Positions 9,284 to 19,130 of a DNA stretch of 59,087 bases are shown here, one piece after another. The stretch lies in assembly GCA_020630475.1 (NCBI GenBank), contig JAHDBI010000009.1, positions 1 through 59,087 of the forward strand, read 5' to 3'. Below the pieces are notes generated by a model. That model saw nothing but the letters and a program-made list of their open reading frames with translations. It did not search any database and was not told where the DNA came from. The position numbers were made by a program, and so were the translations under genes. How positions within the stretch are numbered: the first letter of the stretch is position 1; each line of letters starts with the position of its first letter. The stretch comes from Saprospiraceae bacterium. Lineage in GTDB: Bacteria > Bacteroidota > Bacteroidia > Chitinophagales > Saprospiraceae.

Positions 9284-11665
9284 TTAAGCCAACTTAATTA
9301 AAGTCACCCCTTCACCACCGTATGCATCTTCAGGATGTCCGACCGATTTAATGGCATTATATTCTTTCAATTTTCGATGCACGGCTTGTCTTAACTTACC
9401 CGTGCCTTTTCCATGAATGATCTTTAAATCTATGGCATTATTTATCAAGGCTTCATCCATGAATACTTGAACCGTTGCGACAGCATCAGAAATTTGATAT
9501 CCTCTAACATCAATTTTTGTCTCAAAATTACCTTTCTCTTTATTGAGTGATGTATTAATAGCTTTCTTAGAATTTTGCTCTATAGGCTCAGCACAAGGAA
9601 CAACGTCTCGCACCTTTAAGGTCATTGTAAATGCGCCAACAGCAAGATCGATTTTATTTTTTTCTATCCTCAAGATTTTTCCAATAGACCCACCTTCTCG
9701 CAACTTTGCATATCCACCGACAACAAGATCCGCCGGGTCCACCTTATCATTGTAGTAAATTTCTTCCTTGATTTCGTTGATCTCTTCAACCAGTGCTTTT
9801 TGCTCTTGGGCCCTCTGCTTTACTTCCGACTGCAAAGTTTCACTCGATTCCTTAAGCCTCATTTCTTTGACTAATTTCTCAATCGCTTTTTGTTCATCAT
9901 GGACCTTGGTCAATTTCCTTTGCTTGTTTTCCATTTTGATTTTTCGACGCTTAAACTCTACATCTTTATACATCGCATCGTATTGATCCATCAGCCTTTG
10001 AAGCTGCTTTTCCTTTTGCTTAAGCGTCTCACTTTGCTCCACCAACTTTTGTTGTTGAGATTGCAAATCGACCAAGAGTTGCTCAACAGACTTTTGATTC
10101 TTACCCGTTTTGTATTTGGCATATTTCAAAATCCCGTTAGGAATACCACTTTTTTGCGCAATCTCAAAAGCAAATGAACTTCCGGGCTTCCCTACTTTTA
10201 ATTCATAAGTTGGCACCAAAGAATCCGTATCAAAATTCATACTTCCGTTTAAGATACCTCTTGTCTGGTACGCAAAAAACTTGATGTTGCTATAATGCGT
10301 TGTGACTACACCCCAGGTCTTTTTATGATTGACCTCTTTTAAAATCGACTCAGCAATGGCACCTCCAATTTTGGGATCCGTACCACTTCCAAATTCATCA
10401 ATCAAAACCATAGATTGTTCGTTGGTTTGAGCCAATACCTCTCGCATATTCACAAGCCTAGAACTATAGGTACTTAAATCATCTTCAATGGACTGTTGAT
10501 CACCAATGTCTGTAAAAAACTGTTTAAATATACCCACTCTACTCTCAGAAGAAGCTGGGATAAGTAATCCACATTGAGTCATTATTTGCAATAAACCTAC
10601 TGCTTTCATGGTAATGGATTTCCCTCCAGCATTCGGGCCACTTAAAATCAGGATGCGATTTTTACTTTGCAAATGAAGGTTGAAAGGAATGGTCTTTTCA
10701 TTCAGATCATTGTTCTTAAGCAACAATAAAGGATGGTACGCCTTATAAAATTCAAGATGAGGCTTATTCAATATCATTGGCTTCACACCTCCCATAGATT
10801 TCGCAAATTTGGCTTTCGCCAATACTTTATCCAAAGCAAGAATCATTTCATAATCACCATGAATATCAGGCACCATTGGGCGCATTAAATCACAAAATCC
10901 TTTTAATATCTTATAGTATTCCTTTTTCTTTTCTCCTTCGAGATTAAAGAGTTCATTGTTAATGGCTAATATTTCATTAGGTTCTATAAATACCGTTTTA
11001 CCTGTTGCGGATTCATCATGAATGACACCGTTGATACGACGCTTATTTTCCACGAGTACGGATAACACTCTCCTACCATGCCGCATACTTTCCACAGATT
11101 CTGCTAAATAACCTGACTTCTTATATCTCGTCACTAAAGACTTGAATGTCTTATTGAGTTCGTTTTCTTTTGAACGAATGCTCTTATAAATCAATGCCAA
11201 TTCGGGCGAAGCATTCGGTTTAATTTCTCCTTCCGCATCGAATATTCTATCAAACTGTATGAGGGCCTCTTGAGCATTCGGATTAGTACTGATTATTTTT
11301 TTGAGCTGAGGAAAGTTCTCAAAACTCTTATCATTAAAGAAGTCTATTATGGCTTTCGCCGAATGAAGTACCATATGAATTCGCAAGAGACTTTCTTGTG
11401 TCAATACATATCCTTCCTTTGTAAGAAGGTATAGATCCTCATCTATGTTTTCGTAAACGGAAAAAGGTATGTGCTCAGATCTCAATGATGCTAAACGTAC
11501 CTCTTCAACTTGTGATAGATCTTGATCAATGGTATTAAAATCTGAAATAGGTTGAAGTTCAAGAATTTGCTGTTTGGCTTTTTCGCTTAAAGCATAAGTT
11601 GCTAATAAGCCTAATAACTTATCAAATTCTATTTGAGACCATATGTCCTTGGGATAACAATTCAT
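9284..11665 (-). CDS. mutS2: Endonuclease MutS2
   Basis: 793 residues, usual for the family. The order is MutS core and clamp, ABC-type ATPase with Walker A GPNAGGKS (about residue 344) and Walker B region LIDEFGSGTDP, a long Lys/Glu/Gln-rich coiled coil (about 510-630), and a C-terminal Smr nuclease domain with IDVRGYQISDAV and LKIIHGKGTGKLR. MutS2 proteins act on recombination intermediates or stalled, collided ribosomes rather than in mismatch repair. The ATG at 11665 lies 19 bases downstream of a TATCTTTG -7 box. The gene holds two GGCGAAAGCC elements, both encoding AKA. Confidence 0.97.
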   Translation of the reverse strand: MNCYPKDIWSQIEFDKLLGLLATYALSEKAKQQILELQPISDFNTIDQDLSQVEEVRLASLRSEHIPFSVYENIDEDLYLLTKEGYVLTQESLLRIHMVLHSAKAIIDFFNDKSFENFPQLKKIISTNPNAQEALIQFDRIFDAEGEIKPNASPELALIYKSIRSKENELNKTFKSLVTRYKKSGYLAESVESMRHGRRVLSVLVENKRRINGVIHDESATGKTVFIEPNEILAINNELFNLEGEKKKEYYKILKGFCDLMRPMVPDIHGDYEMILALDKVLAKAKFAKSMGGVKPMILNKPHLEFYKAYHPLLLLKNNDLNEKTIPFNLHLQSKNRILILSGPNAGGKSITMKAVGLLQIMTQCGLLIPASSESRVGIFKQFFTDIGDQQSIEDDLSTYSSRLVNMREVLAQTNEQSMVLIDEFGSGTDPKIGGAIAESILKEVNHKKTWGVVTTHYSNIKFFAYQTRGILNGSMNFDTDSLVPTYELKVGKPGSSFAFEIAQKSGIPNGILKYAKYKTGKNQKSVEQLLVDLQSQQQKLVEQSETLKQKEKQLQRLMDQYDAMYKDVEFKRRKIKMENKQRKLTKVHDEQKAIEKLVKEMRLKESSETLQSEVKQRAQEQKALVEEINEIKEEIYYNDKVDPADLVVGGYAKLREGGSIGKILRIEKNKIDLAVGAFTMTLKVRDVVPCAEPIEQNSKKAINTSLNKEKGNFETKIDVRGYQISDAVATVQVFMDEALINNAIDLKIIHGKGTGKLRQAVHRKLKEYNAIKSVGHPEDAYGGEGVTLIKLA
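10811..10820 (-). repeat. GGCGAAAGCC element 2
   Basis: In mutS2, sense, read GCG AAA GCC as Ala-Lys-Ala. Flanks GTATT and AAATT. Confidence 0.85.
11351..11360 (-). repeat. GGCGAAAGCC element 3
   Basis: In mutS2, sense, Ala-Lys-Ala frame. Flanks CATTC and ATAAT. Confidence 0.85.
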
Positions 11666-11683
11666 AGCTCTATAACAATATTA

Positions 11684-11691
11684 CAAAGATA
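11684..11691 (-). promoter_or_regulatory. -7 promoter box of mutS2
   Basis: TATCTTTG on the minus strand (11691 to 11684) is an exact match to the Bacteroidota -7 consensus TAnnTTTG, 19 bases before the mutS2 ATG. No clear -33 TTTG is visible at the right spacing. Confidence 0.45.
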
Positions 11692-11765
11692 CTGTTTCAT
11701 TTATTCTTAGATATTGGATTCGGCTTAAAGCTTAAAAGATTAATTTTACATGAAGAATATAAATT

Positions 11766-12839
11766 ATGTCGGGAAACGTATTTGGTAAAATATTTTCAAT
11801 TGTCACATTTGGCGAAAGCCATGGAAAAGGAATCGGTGTCGTCATAGATGGTTGTCCTGCCGGTTTAAATATCGACACCAAGGCGATTCAGAAGGATCTA
11901 GATCGAAGAAAGCCGGGACAGTCAAAAATATCAACGGAAAGGAAAGAAGATGAAGATTTTTCCATTCTTTCGGGGACCTACGAAGGACAATCCACTGGTG
12001 CCCCCATTTGTATTTTTATCGCCAACAAAGATCAAAGGTCCAAGGACTACGATCATTTAAAAGACGTCTTACGCCCTTCTCATGCAGACTATACATACAT
12101 GGAAAAGTATGGCATTAGAGATCACCGTGGAGGTGGTCGATCGAGCGCGCGCGAGACAGCCGCAAGAGTGGCGGCAGGTGCTATTGCCAAACTATTTCTT
12201 CAAACGCAAGGAATAGATATCAAAGCATTTGTTCAGCAAATAGGAACAATCACTATACCCAAAGATGCGAACTATGATATGAATCAAGACGAAAATATCG
12301 TGCGATGTCCTGACGAGTCAACCGCTCAAAAGATGATCGAATCTATTGAACATGCAAAGCAAGAAGGTGATAGTTTAGGCGGTGTTATCCAATGTCAAAT
12401 CAACGATTGCCCTACTGGTTTAGGCAATCCTGTATTTGATCGACTCGAGGCTGAATTGGCGAAAGCCATGCTAAGCATCAATGCGTCAAAAGGATTTGAG
12501 GTTGGATCTGGATTTGAGGGCACGACGATGATGGGATCTGAACACAATGACGAATTTAAAACCATTGACGGAAAGGTAAGAACGAAAACCAATCATAGCG
12601 GAGGAGTTCAAGGTGGAATCTCTAATGGTATGCCAATAGTATTTAATGTAGCGTTTAAACCCACCTCGACGATAAGCAAAAAGCAAAGAACTTTAGATAA
12701 GAATAAAGAAGCGATTGATTTAAGTGCCACTGGAAGACATGACCCCTGTGTAGTACCTCGAGCGGTGCCGATTGTTGAGGCCATGGCGGCATTGGTAATT
12801 GCAGATCATTTATTACTGCAAAGAGCTACAAAAGTTTAA
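11766..12839 (+). CDS. aroC: Chorismate synthase
   Basis: 357 residues, full length. Chorismate synthase converts 5-enolpyruvylshikimate-3-phosphate to chorismate with reduced FMN, the last common step to aromatic amino acids. The signatures are [21 protein letters not shown] at the N-terminus, [40 protein letters not shown] and [13 protein letters not shown]. The gene is single and divergent from mutS2 (100-base gap). Its TAA at 12837-12839 directly abuts the stop of the convergent tamB. One GGCGAAAGCC element encodes part of the FGESH active-site motif and a second encodes AKA further on. Confidence 0.98.
   Translation: MSGNVFGKIFSIVTFGESHGKGIGVVIDGCPAGLNIDTKAIQKDLDRRKPGQSKISTERKEDEDFSILSGTYEGQSTGAPICIFIANKDQRSKDYDHLKDVLRPSHADYTYMEKYGIRDHRGGGRSSARETAARVAAGAIAKLFLQTQGIDIKAFVQQIGTITIPKDANYDMNQDENIVRCPDESTAQKMIESIEHAKQEGDSLGGVIQCQINDCPTGLGNPVFDRLEAELAKAMLSINASKGFEVGSGFEGTTMMGSEHNDEFKTIDGKVRTKTNHSGGVQGGISNGMPIVFNVAFKPTSTISKKQRTLDKNKEAIDLSATGRHDPCVVPRAVPIVEAMAALVIADHLLLQRATKV
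11811..11820 (+). repeat. GGCGAAAGCC element 4
   Basis: In aroC, sense, read GGC GAA AGC within the conserved FGESH motif. Flanks CATTT and ATGGA. Confidence 0.85.
12458..12467 (+). repeat. GGCGAAAGCC element 5
   Basis: In aroC, sense, Ala-Lys-Ala frame. Flanks GAATT and ATGCT. Confidence 0.85.
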
Positions 12840-15800
12840 CTATTGCGAGGGACCATCCTCTTCTTCTTGCTCCCTTCTTGCTGCTTCCTCGATACCTTTT
12901 CTAAATTCGTTTATATTTCCGAATTCGTGCCGCCAACTTAATCCGAGACCGTATCGCTGTTTTCTTTGATTAATCGCGATTTGATCAAAATCATATCGAC
13001 CATACAATCGGACTTTCAAGCGTCGATCATCTGTGATATAATACTCAATGGCAAAATCTGGTATGATAGAATTTTCAGGGATAGAAATAGAATTCCTGAC
13101 ATAGTTCCCTCCAACTCTAGCTGATAATTTTTCATCAAAGAATTTGAATCTTGGATTAATCGCCAATTGTATTTCGTCTGGATCAAAAACATCCAAAAGG
13201 CTTACGTCATTGGTTTGGGCAAACAAGTCGGCATTCTGATTCAATCCAAATTCAAAATCAATACTGGATATAAATTTATTGTCCGCTAATGCTTCGTTAA
13301 TTAATTCAGAAAGAAGTATGGAGAACTGGTTGGATACAAATTCACTCAAGGTAGATGTACTAGATTGGACTAAAGTGTTCGCATTAAATATATCCCCACC
13401 CAAAGGGTTGTTATAAGGAAGGAAAGTCTTCCATACAATTAAGCCTGCCACCTGAGCATTCAATCCATTTTTATCTGTACGTAATGTCCTCAACTTGCTG
13501 TCTACATAAGACTTTAATTCTCCTGTTTCCAAATCTGGAAAGTCGAGATCAAATTCAAAAATAGGTTCGTAAAGCGTCCCAGTTAAATTCAAGCTCAGAT
13601 CAACATTCGTTCGTCTAGAGGCTTCCGCTTGAATCTGATCAGTAGCAGTAAGGAGGTATTCCTCTAAGAACACACTTAAGTTAGTTCTAAGATCTCGATA
13701 CTCCGCTTCGATATTCAATTGTGCATTTATCGGATCTCCAGTCCAAGTAATTAAGCCACCCTTTCGAACCGTAAATGGCTTTGCCACAATATTTAAGGAT
13801 GTAAACAAGTACTCTCCTCTTTCTACTTCGTAATCACCGTATACAGAAAACTCTCCAGTCCGTTTCACTTTAACTTGAAGGTCTCCATTTCCTTGACCTC
13901 TCACAATGTCTCCTAACTTCTCAATGAATATAATCTCCATGGTGGCATCTTCCGTCACGGTAAGATCCATTTCTACATTAAGTCCTTCGATCTTATAGTG
14001 TTCGTCATCTTTTTCACTTTCAAGATCAATTTGGTCAAAATCAGTAAATTGAATAAAGCTCTCCTCATTTTCTACGAAAGAATATTCAGCAGGAATACTA
14101 AATTTAGTTCCAGGACCGGTGGTTGCATTTACAAAAATATCCGCCTTGTTAAACGGCCCTCTAAATTGAACATCCATTTGACCTTTTCCAAAACCGTAGT
14201 ACAGCGGATTATCTGCTTTAGTCGTATTTAAGGCAATGATGTCATTGGAACTCATATCCACTTCCATTTGAAAGTCGGTCAATAACTTATGCCTCAGTCC
14301 TCCGTTGACCGTTGCTTCATTCCCAAGAATATCCGTCATGATTTGATTTTCAAAACCGAGATAATCTTCAGAAATGCTCATGACTTGTTGGTCAAAAGCA
14401 TAATACGTTCCGAGATAATCTATTCGAACGCCACAGTCTTTAAATAAGGCTTGACCATCTAAATTTAAATCATTTATGCTTCCATTGATCTTGACTTCAA
14501 CATCTGCAGAACCTTGGGTTTGTGAAATCCCTTCAGATATGATGTATTCCATGATATTGAATGGAGTATTTTCTGCGATCAGCTTGGCGTCTAATGAATC
14601 TTTCTTGTCAAAATATTTACCTTCCAACCATAGATCAATTTCCTTTTCCTTGATAAAAACAGCGGCATCGTATGGCCCATCTTCTTTTTTAACAACATCA
14701 ACGAACAAATGACCGAATGGATCTTCATTGAGATATAACATCGGCATATCGAGACTTAGATTGATGTCTCTTTTATCGTACAAATCTGATATCACTAGTC
14801 CTAGCTCTCCCCTCCCTCCAAAATCAATATTATCATAATCGATCAATCCATTGACCAACAGAAAATCAAAATTGGTCATATTCAGGGCCAAACCTTTTTC
14901 ATTCACATCTCTTAAGATAATGGTACTTGATCCATCTGAGATTTCAAAATCTTCAAGATTTAAATAACGGTTTCCGAGCACTAAAGAATTGAAGTGGCTA
15001 AACTTCCATTTGTTCCCTAAAATATTGATATCCTTATCCGTGAAGTGAAATTCATAACCCTTTTCATGCGGAATAATCTCTGACCTAAAACTGATCGACT
15101 GGACAGAATCAATGATATCTGTTGTAGCAAAATCAACAATCAACCGATCACCTTCGGCTACAAGGTCTAATCTAGTTGGTTTGTATTTCTTCCCGGACAC
15201 AAAAAGACTGTCCAGTGCTAAGCTTAATTCCCCATTGTTTTTATTCGAATTCAAGGAGATATAGGTTTCGTGAAAACGATCGTTATTATACTCGGCTTTT
15301 TTAATAAACCCTTTAGTGGTGATTAAATCCTTGGTTCCATCAAAACTACCTTTTAAATTAAGGCCGGTGACCTTCAGTCCATTCAACTTGGCGAAGTCTA
15401 ATAAATTTTTTGTCTCTTTCAATTCAATTTGATACTCAAATTGGTTCTTCGAATTTATAGTGGAAGCAGGAGAAATATTTCTAGTGTGATATGGATAATT
15501 CTCTTTTAATACTCGTTTAATATCTTGTGGAACATCCTTCAAATTAAAGTTTCCTACGAGCCACATATCCGCAATGTCCGAGACCACTTCTACCCTCCTT
15601 TTATTATCAATGGTTAATTCACTTCTCAATGACAATGAATCGAAAATATAGCTGGTATCCCGAGCATTGATTTCTACATTTCTGAATAGTCCATTTCCAC
15701 TAAAATCCGAGATACTTTTTCCTTGAATATTAATATCAATGTCACCTGATATCGTTAATGCTTTATTCACTATATTTAACTTCTGTAAATCTAGAGTTCT

Positions 15801-17729
15801 AATTTTTGATTTAAAATCAGCCACTGGCATGGAATCATTTAGGATGATATTTCCATCAAATTCCAGATCAATATTTTCGTCTTGAATCGAAAAGTTACCA
15901 GCAAAATTATTCTCTTCCAACTGACCATCCATAATGAAATTTTCGTAGAGGTAGCCCTTATATTCGAAGTGCTTGACTTCCGCATTTAAATCTGCAAATG
16001 CTGTTTTAATATCTAATCCTCTACCTTCTTTAATCTCACCGAACGCACTGATTTTTCCAAGATTGTCATCGAGTGTCCATTTTTGAAGATCAAAATCATC
16101 CAATCGGATTTCTCCAGAATAATTCGCGAATTCTTTACCATTTTTTAAATCCAATCTCATATCCATTCCTGCAGAACCAATATCCGATCGAAGTGTACCA
16201 AAGGCTACGAAATCATCAAAATAACCATCAAACCTTCCATTAAAGCTAATATTGCCAAGGCGATAAAAATTGGATGTTGGATTAAAGTTCGGAATGATAC
16301 GGCTTAGCTTTTCCATATTGGTCTCCAAAGCATCTACTTTTAAATTCAGCAATGCTTGTTCAGGGCCACTTAAGTTTCTCGTATTAAAACTTCCTTTGAA
16401 TGCAATTTCATTAGATATCCCAATCGTCATATTTCGTCCTGACAAATTGCTCACTCGACCTCTAAAGCTACCATCGATTTTAGCATGTTTCGCTCTATTC
16501 TTTTCGAAAAAAGGATTACCATTCAACTCTGGCACAAAATGAAGAAGATCATTGAAGGACAATTCGGTGCCTTTGAGATCCGCTTTCATGTAAATTTTAT
16601 TCTGAAAATTCTTAAAGTCACCGAAAGACCGATACTTGAAAGAAAGGTATTCTCTGATATCACTTTGATCAGTTTTGAACCTCAACCCCTCCAGGCTAAT
16701 CTCACGATCCGTCAGAGAAAAAGTATCCGCTTTAAATGCTTCAACTATAAAATCTTTATTGTCCTTGAAAGACATATTGTCCAGGACCAATTTCAATTTA
16801 AAGTCAGAGCTATAATTAATCTCATTGGCATCAAATTGAAAATCAATAATTTCAAAATGATTGTAATCCAATATGGATTCGTTTAAATATCTTTCTTTTT
16901 CCTTCAAGTCATTATAAGAAAAGACGCCATCTTTTATTTTCAAACTCTTAATCAAAAGGCTAGAAATTGAATCCTCCGTTGAACTTACTTCTTGAACCTC
17001 AACGTCTTCTTCTTTGACATTCATAGTTTCAACTTCAATAGTTGAATTGTCTTTAGTAATTCGAATAATAGGATTCAATAAATACAATTCATCTATGATC
17101 GTATGGTAATCATCTGAGTCCCCGAGTTGTATAAATCCTTCATCCGCAAATACTCTATGATTATTACCTGAAGTTTGATCGTCAAATACAAAACGTATTT
17201 GTTTGAACTCAAGCCTTTGGAGTCCGGTGCTCCACGATGATCCTTTTTTATTTTCTTTTTTGCCTTCTTGATCATTTAATTTATCGACAATCCTTATCAG
17301 ATTAGATTTACCATCTTCTGTTGTTTTAGAAATTTTAACGACGGCATTTTCCATGAGAATGGTACTCATGGACAGCTCCTTATTAAAAACAGAAAAAAGA
17401 TTCTTTGTGAGCCCTACTTTAAAGTTCTCACTAAATATTAAAGTATCACCTGAATGATCTTCAACATAAAATTTTTGTATGTCCAGGCCGTCAAAGATAT
17501 TAAGACGAACTTGGTCTATTTCTACTTTAGTTTCAAGCTTCTTTTCAAAATAACTAGCGAGACGATCTACAGTCCAATTTTGAACAGCAGGTATTTGAAG
17601 TAAAAATGAACATAAAATAGGTATGAGTAGAATGATCAACAAAACCCTAAATAGGCGGCGCCAAAAACCCTTTTTGGGCTTTTTCTTTTTAGCGTTTTCA
17701 TCAAGGTTTTGTGTTTCCTTCAAATCCAT
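12840..17729 (-). CDS. tamB: TamB-like translocation and assembly module protein
   Basis: 1629 residues. A positively charged N-terminus (KKKKPKKGFWRRLFR) precedes a single transmembrane anchor (about 29-47). The very long repetitive beta-rich middle matches the extended groove of AsmA/TamB-type bridge proteins. The C-terminal 400 residues form the TamB (DUF490) domain, ending YGLGLSWRHEFGNINEF. TamB spans the periplasm and works with an Omp85 partner (TamA, or TamL in Bacteroidota) in outer-membrane biogenesis or lipid transport. A TamL gene lies about 15 kb away at 33272, an uncoupled pair. A TATCTTTG box 12 bases upstream of the ATG supports the start. Plus-strand open frames inside it, up to 133 codons, look like antisense shadows. 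Confidence 0.9.
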   Translation of the reverse strand: MDLKETQNLDENAKKKKPKKGFWRRLFRVLLIILLIPILCSFLLQIPAVQNWTVDRLASYFEKKLETKVEIDQVRLNIFDGLDIQKFYVEDHSGDTLIFSENFKVGLTKNLFSVFNKELSMSTILMENAVVKISKTTEDGKSNLIRIVDKLNDQEGKKENKKGSSWSTGLQRLEFKQIRFVFDDQTSGNNHRVFADEGFIQLGDSDDYHTIIDELYLLNPIIRITKDNSTIEVETMNVKEEDVEVQEVSSTEDSISSLLIKSLKIKDGVFSYNDLKEKERYLNESILDYNHFEIIDFQFDANEINYSSDFKLKLVLDNMSFKDNKDFIVEAFKADTFSLTDREISLEGLRFKTDQSDIREYLSFKYRSFGDFKNFQNKIYMKADLKGTELSFNDLLHFVPELNGNPFFEKNRAKHAKIDGSFRGRVSNLSGRNMTIGISNEIAFKGSFNTRNLSGPEQALLNLKVDALETNMEKLSRIIPNFNPTSNFYRLGNISFNGRFDGYFDDFVAFGTLRSDIGSAGMDMRLDLKNGKEFANYSGEIRLDDFDLQKWTLDDNLGKISAFGEIKEGRGLDIKTAFADLNAEVKHFEYKGYLYENFIMDGQLEENNFAGNFSIQDENIDLEFDGNIILNDSMPVADFKSKIRTLDLQKLNIVNKALTISGDIDINIQGKSISDFSGNGLFRNVEINARDTSYIFDSLSLRSELTIDNKRRVEVVSDIADMWLVGNFNLKDVPQDIKRVLKENYPYHTRNISPASTINSKNQFEYQIELKETKNLLDFAKLNGLKVTGLNLKGSFDGTKDLITTKGFIKKAEYNNDRFHETYISLNSNKNNGELSLALDSLFVSGKKYKPTRLDLVAEGDRLIVDFATTDIIDSVQSISFRSEIIPHEKGYEFHFTDKDINILGNKWKFSHFNSLVLGNRYLNLEDFEISDGSSTIILRDVNEKGLALNMTNFDFLLVNGLIDYDNIDFGGRGELGLVISDLYDKRDINLSLDMPMLYLNEDPFGHLFVDVVKKEDGPYDAAVFIKEKEIDLWLEGKYFDKKDSLDAKLIAENTPFNIMEYIISEGISQTQGSADVEVKINGSINDLNLDGQALFKDCGVRIDYLGTYYAFDQQVMSISEDYLGFENQIMTDILGNEATVNGGLRHKLLTDFQMEVDMSSNDIIALNTTKADNPLYYGFGKGQMDVQFRGPFNKADIFVNATTGPGTKFSIPAEYSFVENEESFIQFTDFDQIDLESEKDDEHYKIEGLNVEMDLTVTEDATMEIIFIEKLGDIVRGQGNGDLQVKVKRTGEFSVYGDYEVERGEYLFTSLNIVAKPFTVRKGGLITWTGDPINAQLNIEAEYRDLRTNLSVFLEEYLLTATDQIQAEASRRTNVDLSLNLTGTLYEPIFEFDLDFPDLETGELKSYVDSKLRTLRTDKNGLNAQVAGLIVWKTFLPYNNPLGGDIFNANTLVQSSTSTLSEFVSNQFSILLSELINEALADNKFISSIDFEFGLNQNADLFAQTNDVSLLDVFDPDEIQLAINPRFKFFDEKLSARVGGNYVRNSISIPENSIIPDFAIEYYITDDRRLKVRLYGRYDFDQIAINQRKQRYGLGLSWRHEFGNINEFRKGIEEAARREQEEEDGPSQ

Positions 17730-17740
17730 TTATACTATAA

Positions 17741-17748
17741 CAAAGATA
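17741..17748 (-). promoter_or_regulatory. -7 promoter box of tamB
   Basis: TATCTTTG on the minus strand (17748 to 17741) matches the phylum -7 consensus and implies a leader of only about 5-8 bases before the ATG at 17729. No good -33 box is seen. Confidence 0.45.
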
Positions 17749-17969
17749 CTCCTTGATTCTTATAAAAACATAGGGTTTTTAACTAATAATTAAATTTGAC
17801 TCTTGAAGAAACCGATCAAAAGATAGTCGTGAAAATCAAAAAGACATAAGGCAGACTAAATCATTGTCAAAATACAATTTCATCAAATATTATCAATAAA
17901 GGTTTTATTTGTTACTACATTTAACGACCATTAAGCCAAACAACCATTTCTTAAAAAAAACAATCTAAA

Positions 17970-19124
17970 ATGACAACAAAAAAAATCACTATTTATGCTA
18001 TTGGTTTGATTGCATTAGCATTTACCTGTTCGTGTTCGGATGACTCAGATTCCAATGGCAATCCGACCGTTACTTTTTCAAAGGCACTTGGTGGTCCGAG
18101 CGAAGAAGTCGTTAGCTCGAACGTTTCAGTAGATATATCGAACGACGGCAAATACATTGTCTCCAGTGACACCAGAGAACAGGGTGTATTCGATACTGAC
18201 ATGTATGCGGTTTTACTTGATAGCGAAGGAAACGTGGAATGGGAAAAAAGCTATAATGCCCCTAATTTTAGTTCATCTGCCGAATCAGTGATAGCCGATC
18301 CTAATGGTGGATATCTGCTTGCAGGTGGATATAACGGTGGCATGGCAAGTTTGACGAAAATTGATGAAAACGGAGTTGAACAATGGTCTCAAACATTAGG
18401 TGGTGGAGAAGCTGACAAAGTAGTTTTAGCTCCTGATGGTGGATATATGGTATATCACTCTGGCCAATTTCCTGAATTCACTAAAATCTTATCTGTTGGA
18501 GCAATTGATTTCAATGTTCAATTTGATCCGAATAGTGGTTTTTTCGCAGGTTCGGATTTCATAGTTACGAGTGATGATAATTATATGCTCTTAGGCAATT
18601 CTACTAGTGCTCATACCGCTATTTTGAAAATGGATGCTCAAGGAAATCAATTATGGTCGAAAAACATTAATAACGATGATATGGTCGCCTCTAATGGTTC
18701 AATTTCTGAAAATGCCTCTGGTGGATATACGATATGTACTTGGAAGTACTTGGATGACAACTTTTTTGAAAGTGATATTTATATCATTAATGTGAATTCT
18801 CAAGGTGATGTCATCAATGAATTTGCTTTAAATCTTGGAAGTAATGCAATACATACTGTTGGTGAAATCACTCAAGCAACTGACGGATTTTATGTTGTTG
18901 GATCTAAAGGTGTTATTTCTGGAGGTACTATCACGGATAGAAACGTATTGGTACTAAAACTAAACAACAATGGTCAAAAGGTATGGGAGAAAACTTATGG
19001 CACTGTAGGATCTGATGGTGGTGATGAAATTATGGAAACTGCGGATGGTGGATTCATTGCTGTAGGAAATGCCGAAAGTGACATTTATGTCATTAAGGCG
19101 AATTCAAATGGAGACGTAAATTGA
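17970..19124 (+). CDS. Putative beta-propeller lipoprotein (copy 1 of a tandem pair)
   Basis: 384 residues. The signal peptide MTTKKITIYAIGLIALAFTC is followed by SCSDDSDSN, so the protein is a likely lipoprotein; Cys22 is favoured because it aligns with the lipobox Cys of the next gene. The mature part repeats a motif of about 50 residues: DGGY-hydrophobic, then LxKxDxxGxxxW, for example ASLTKIDENGVEQWSQ and AILKMDAQGNQLWSK. Such repeats are usual in PQQ-like or delta-60-type beta-propellers. The role is unknown; a surface-exposed binding protein is plausible. The next gene is a close paralog starting 7 bases after this stop. The 240 bases upstream are gene-free and AT-rich; a TAAATTTG at 17791 has no matching -33 box. 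Confidence 0.7.
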   Translation: MTTKKITIYAIGLIALAFTCSCSDDSDSNGNPTVTFSKALGGPSEEVVSSNVSVDISNDGKYIVSSDTREQGVFDTDMYAVLLDSEGNVEWEKSYNAPNFSSSAESVIADPNGGYLLAGGYNGGMASLTKIDENGVEQWSQTLGGGEADKVVLAPDGGYMVYHSGQFPEFTKILSVGAIDFNVQFDPNSGFFAGSDFIVTSDDNYMLLGNSTSAHTAILKMDAQGNQLWSKNINNDDMVASNGSISENASGGYTICTWKYLDDNFFESDIYIINVNSQGDVINEFALNLGSNAIHTVGEITQATDGFYVVGSKGVISGGTITDRNVLVLKLNNNGQKVWEKTYGTVGSDGGDEIMETADGGFIAVGNAESDIYVIKANSNGDVN

Positions 19125-19130
19125 TAAAAA

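Noticed and set aside
16485-16886. 133-codon plus-strand open frame inside tamB
   Set aside because: Antisense shadow within a continuous 1629-residue gene; basic, low-complexity translation and no promoter.
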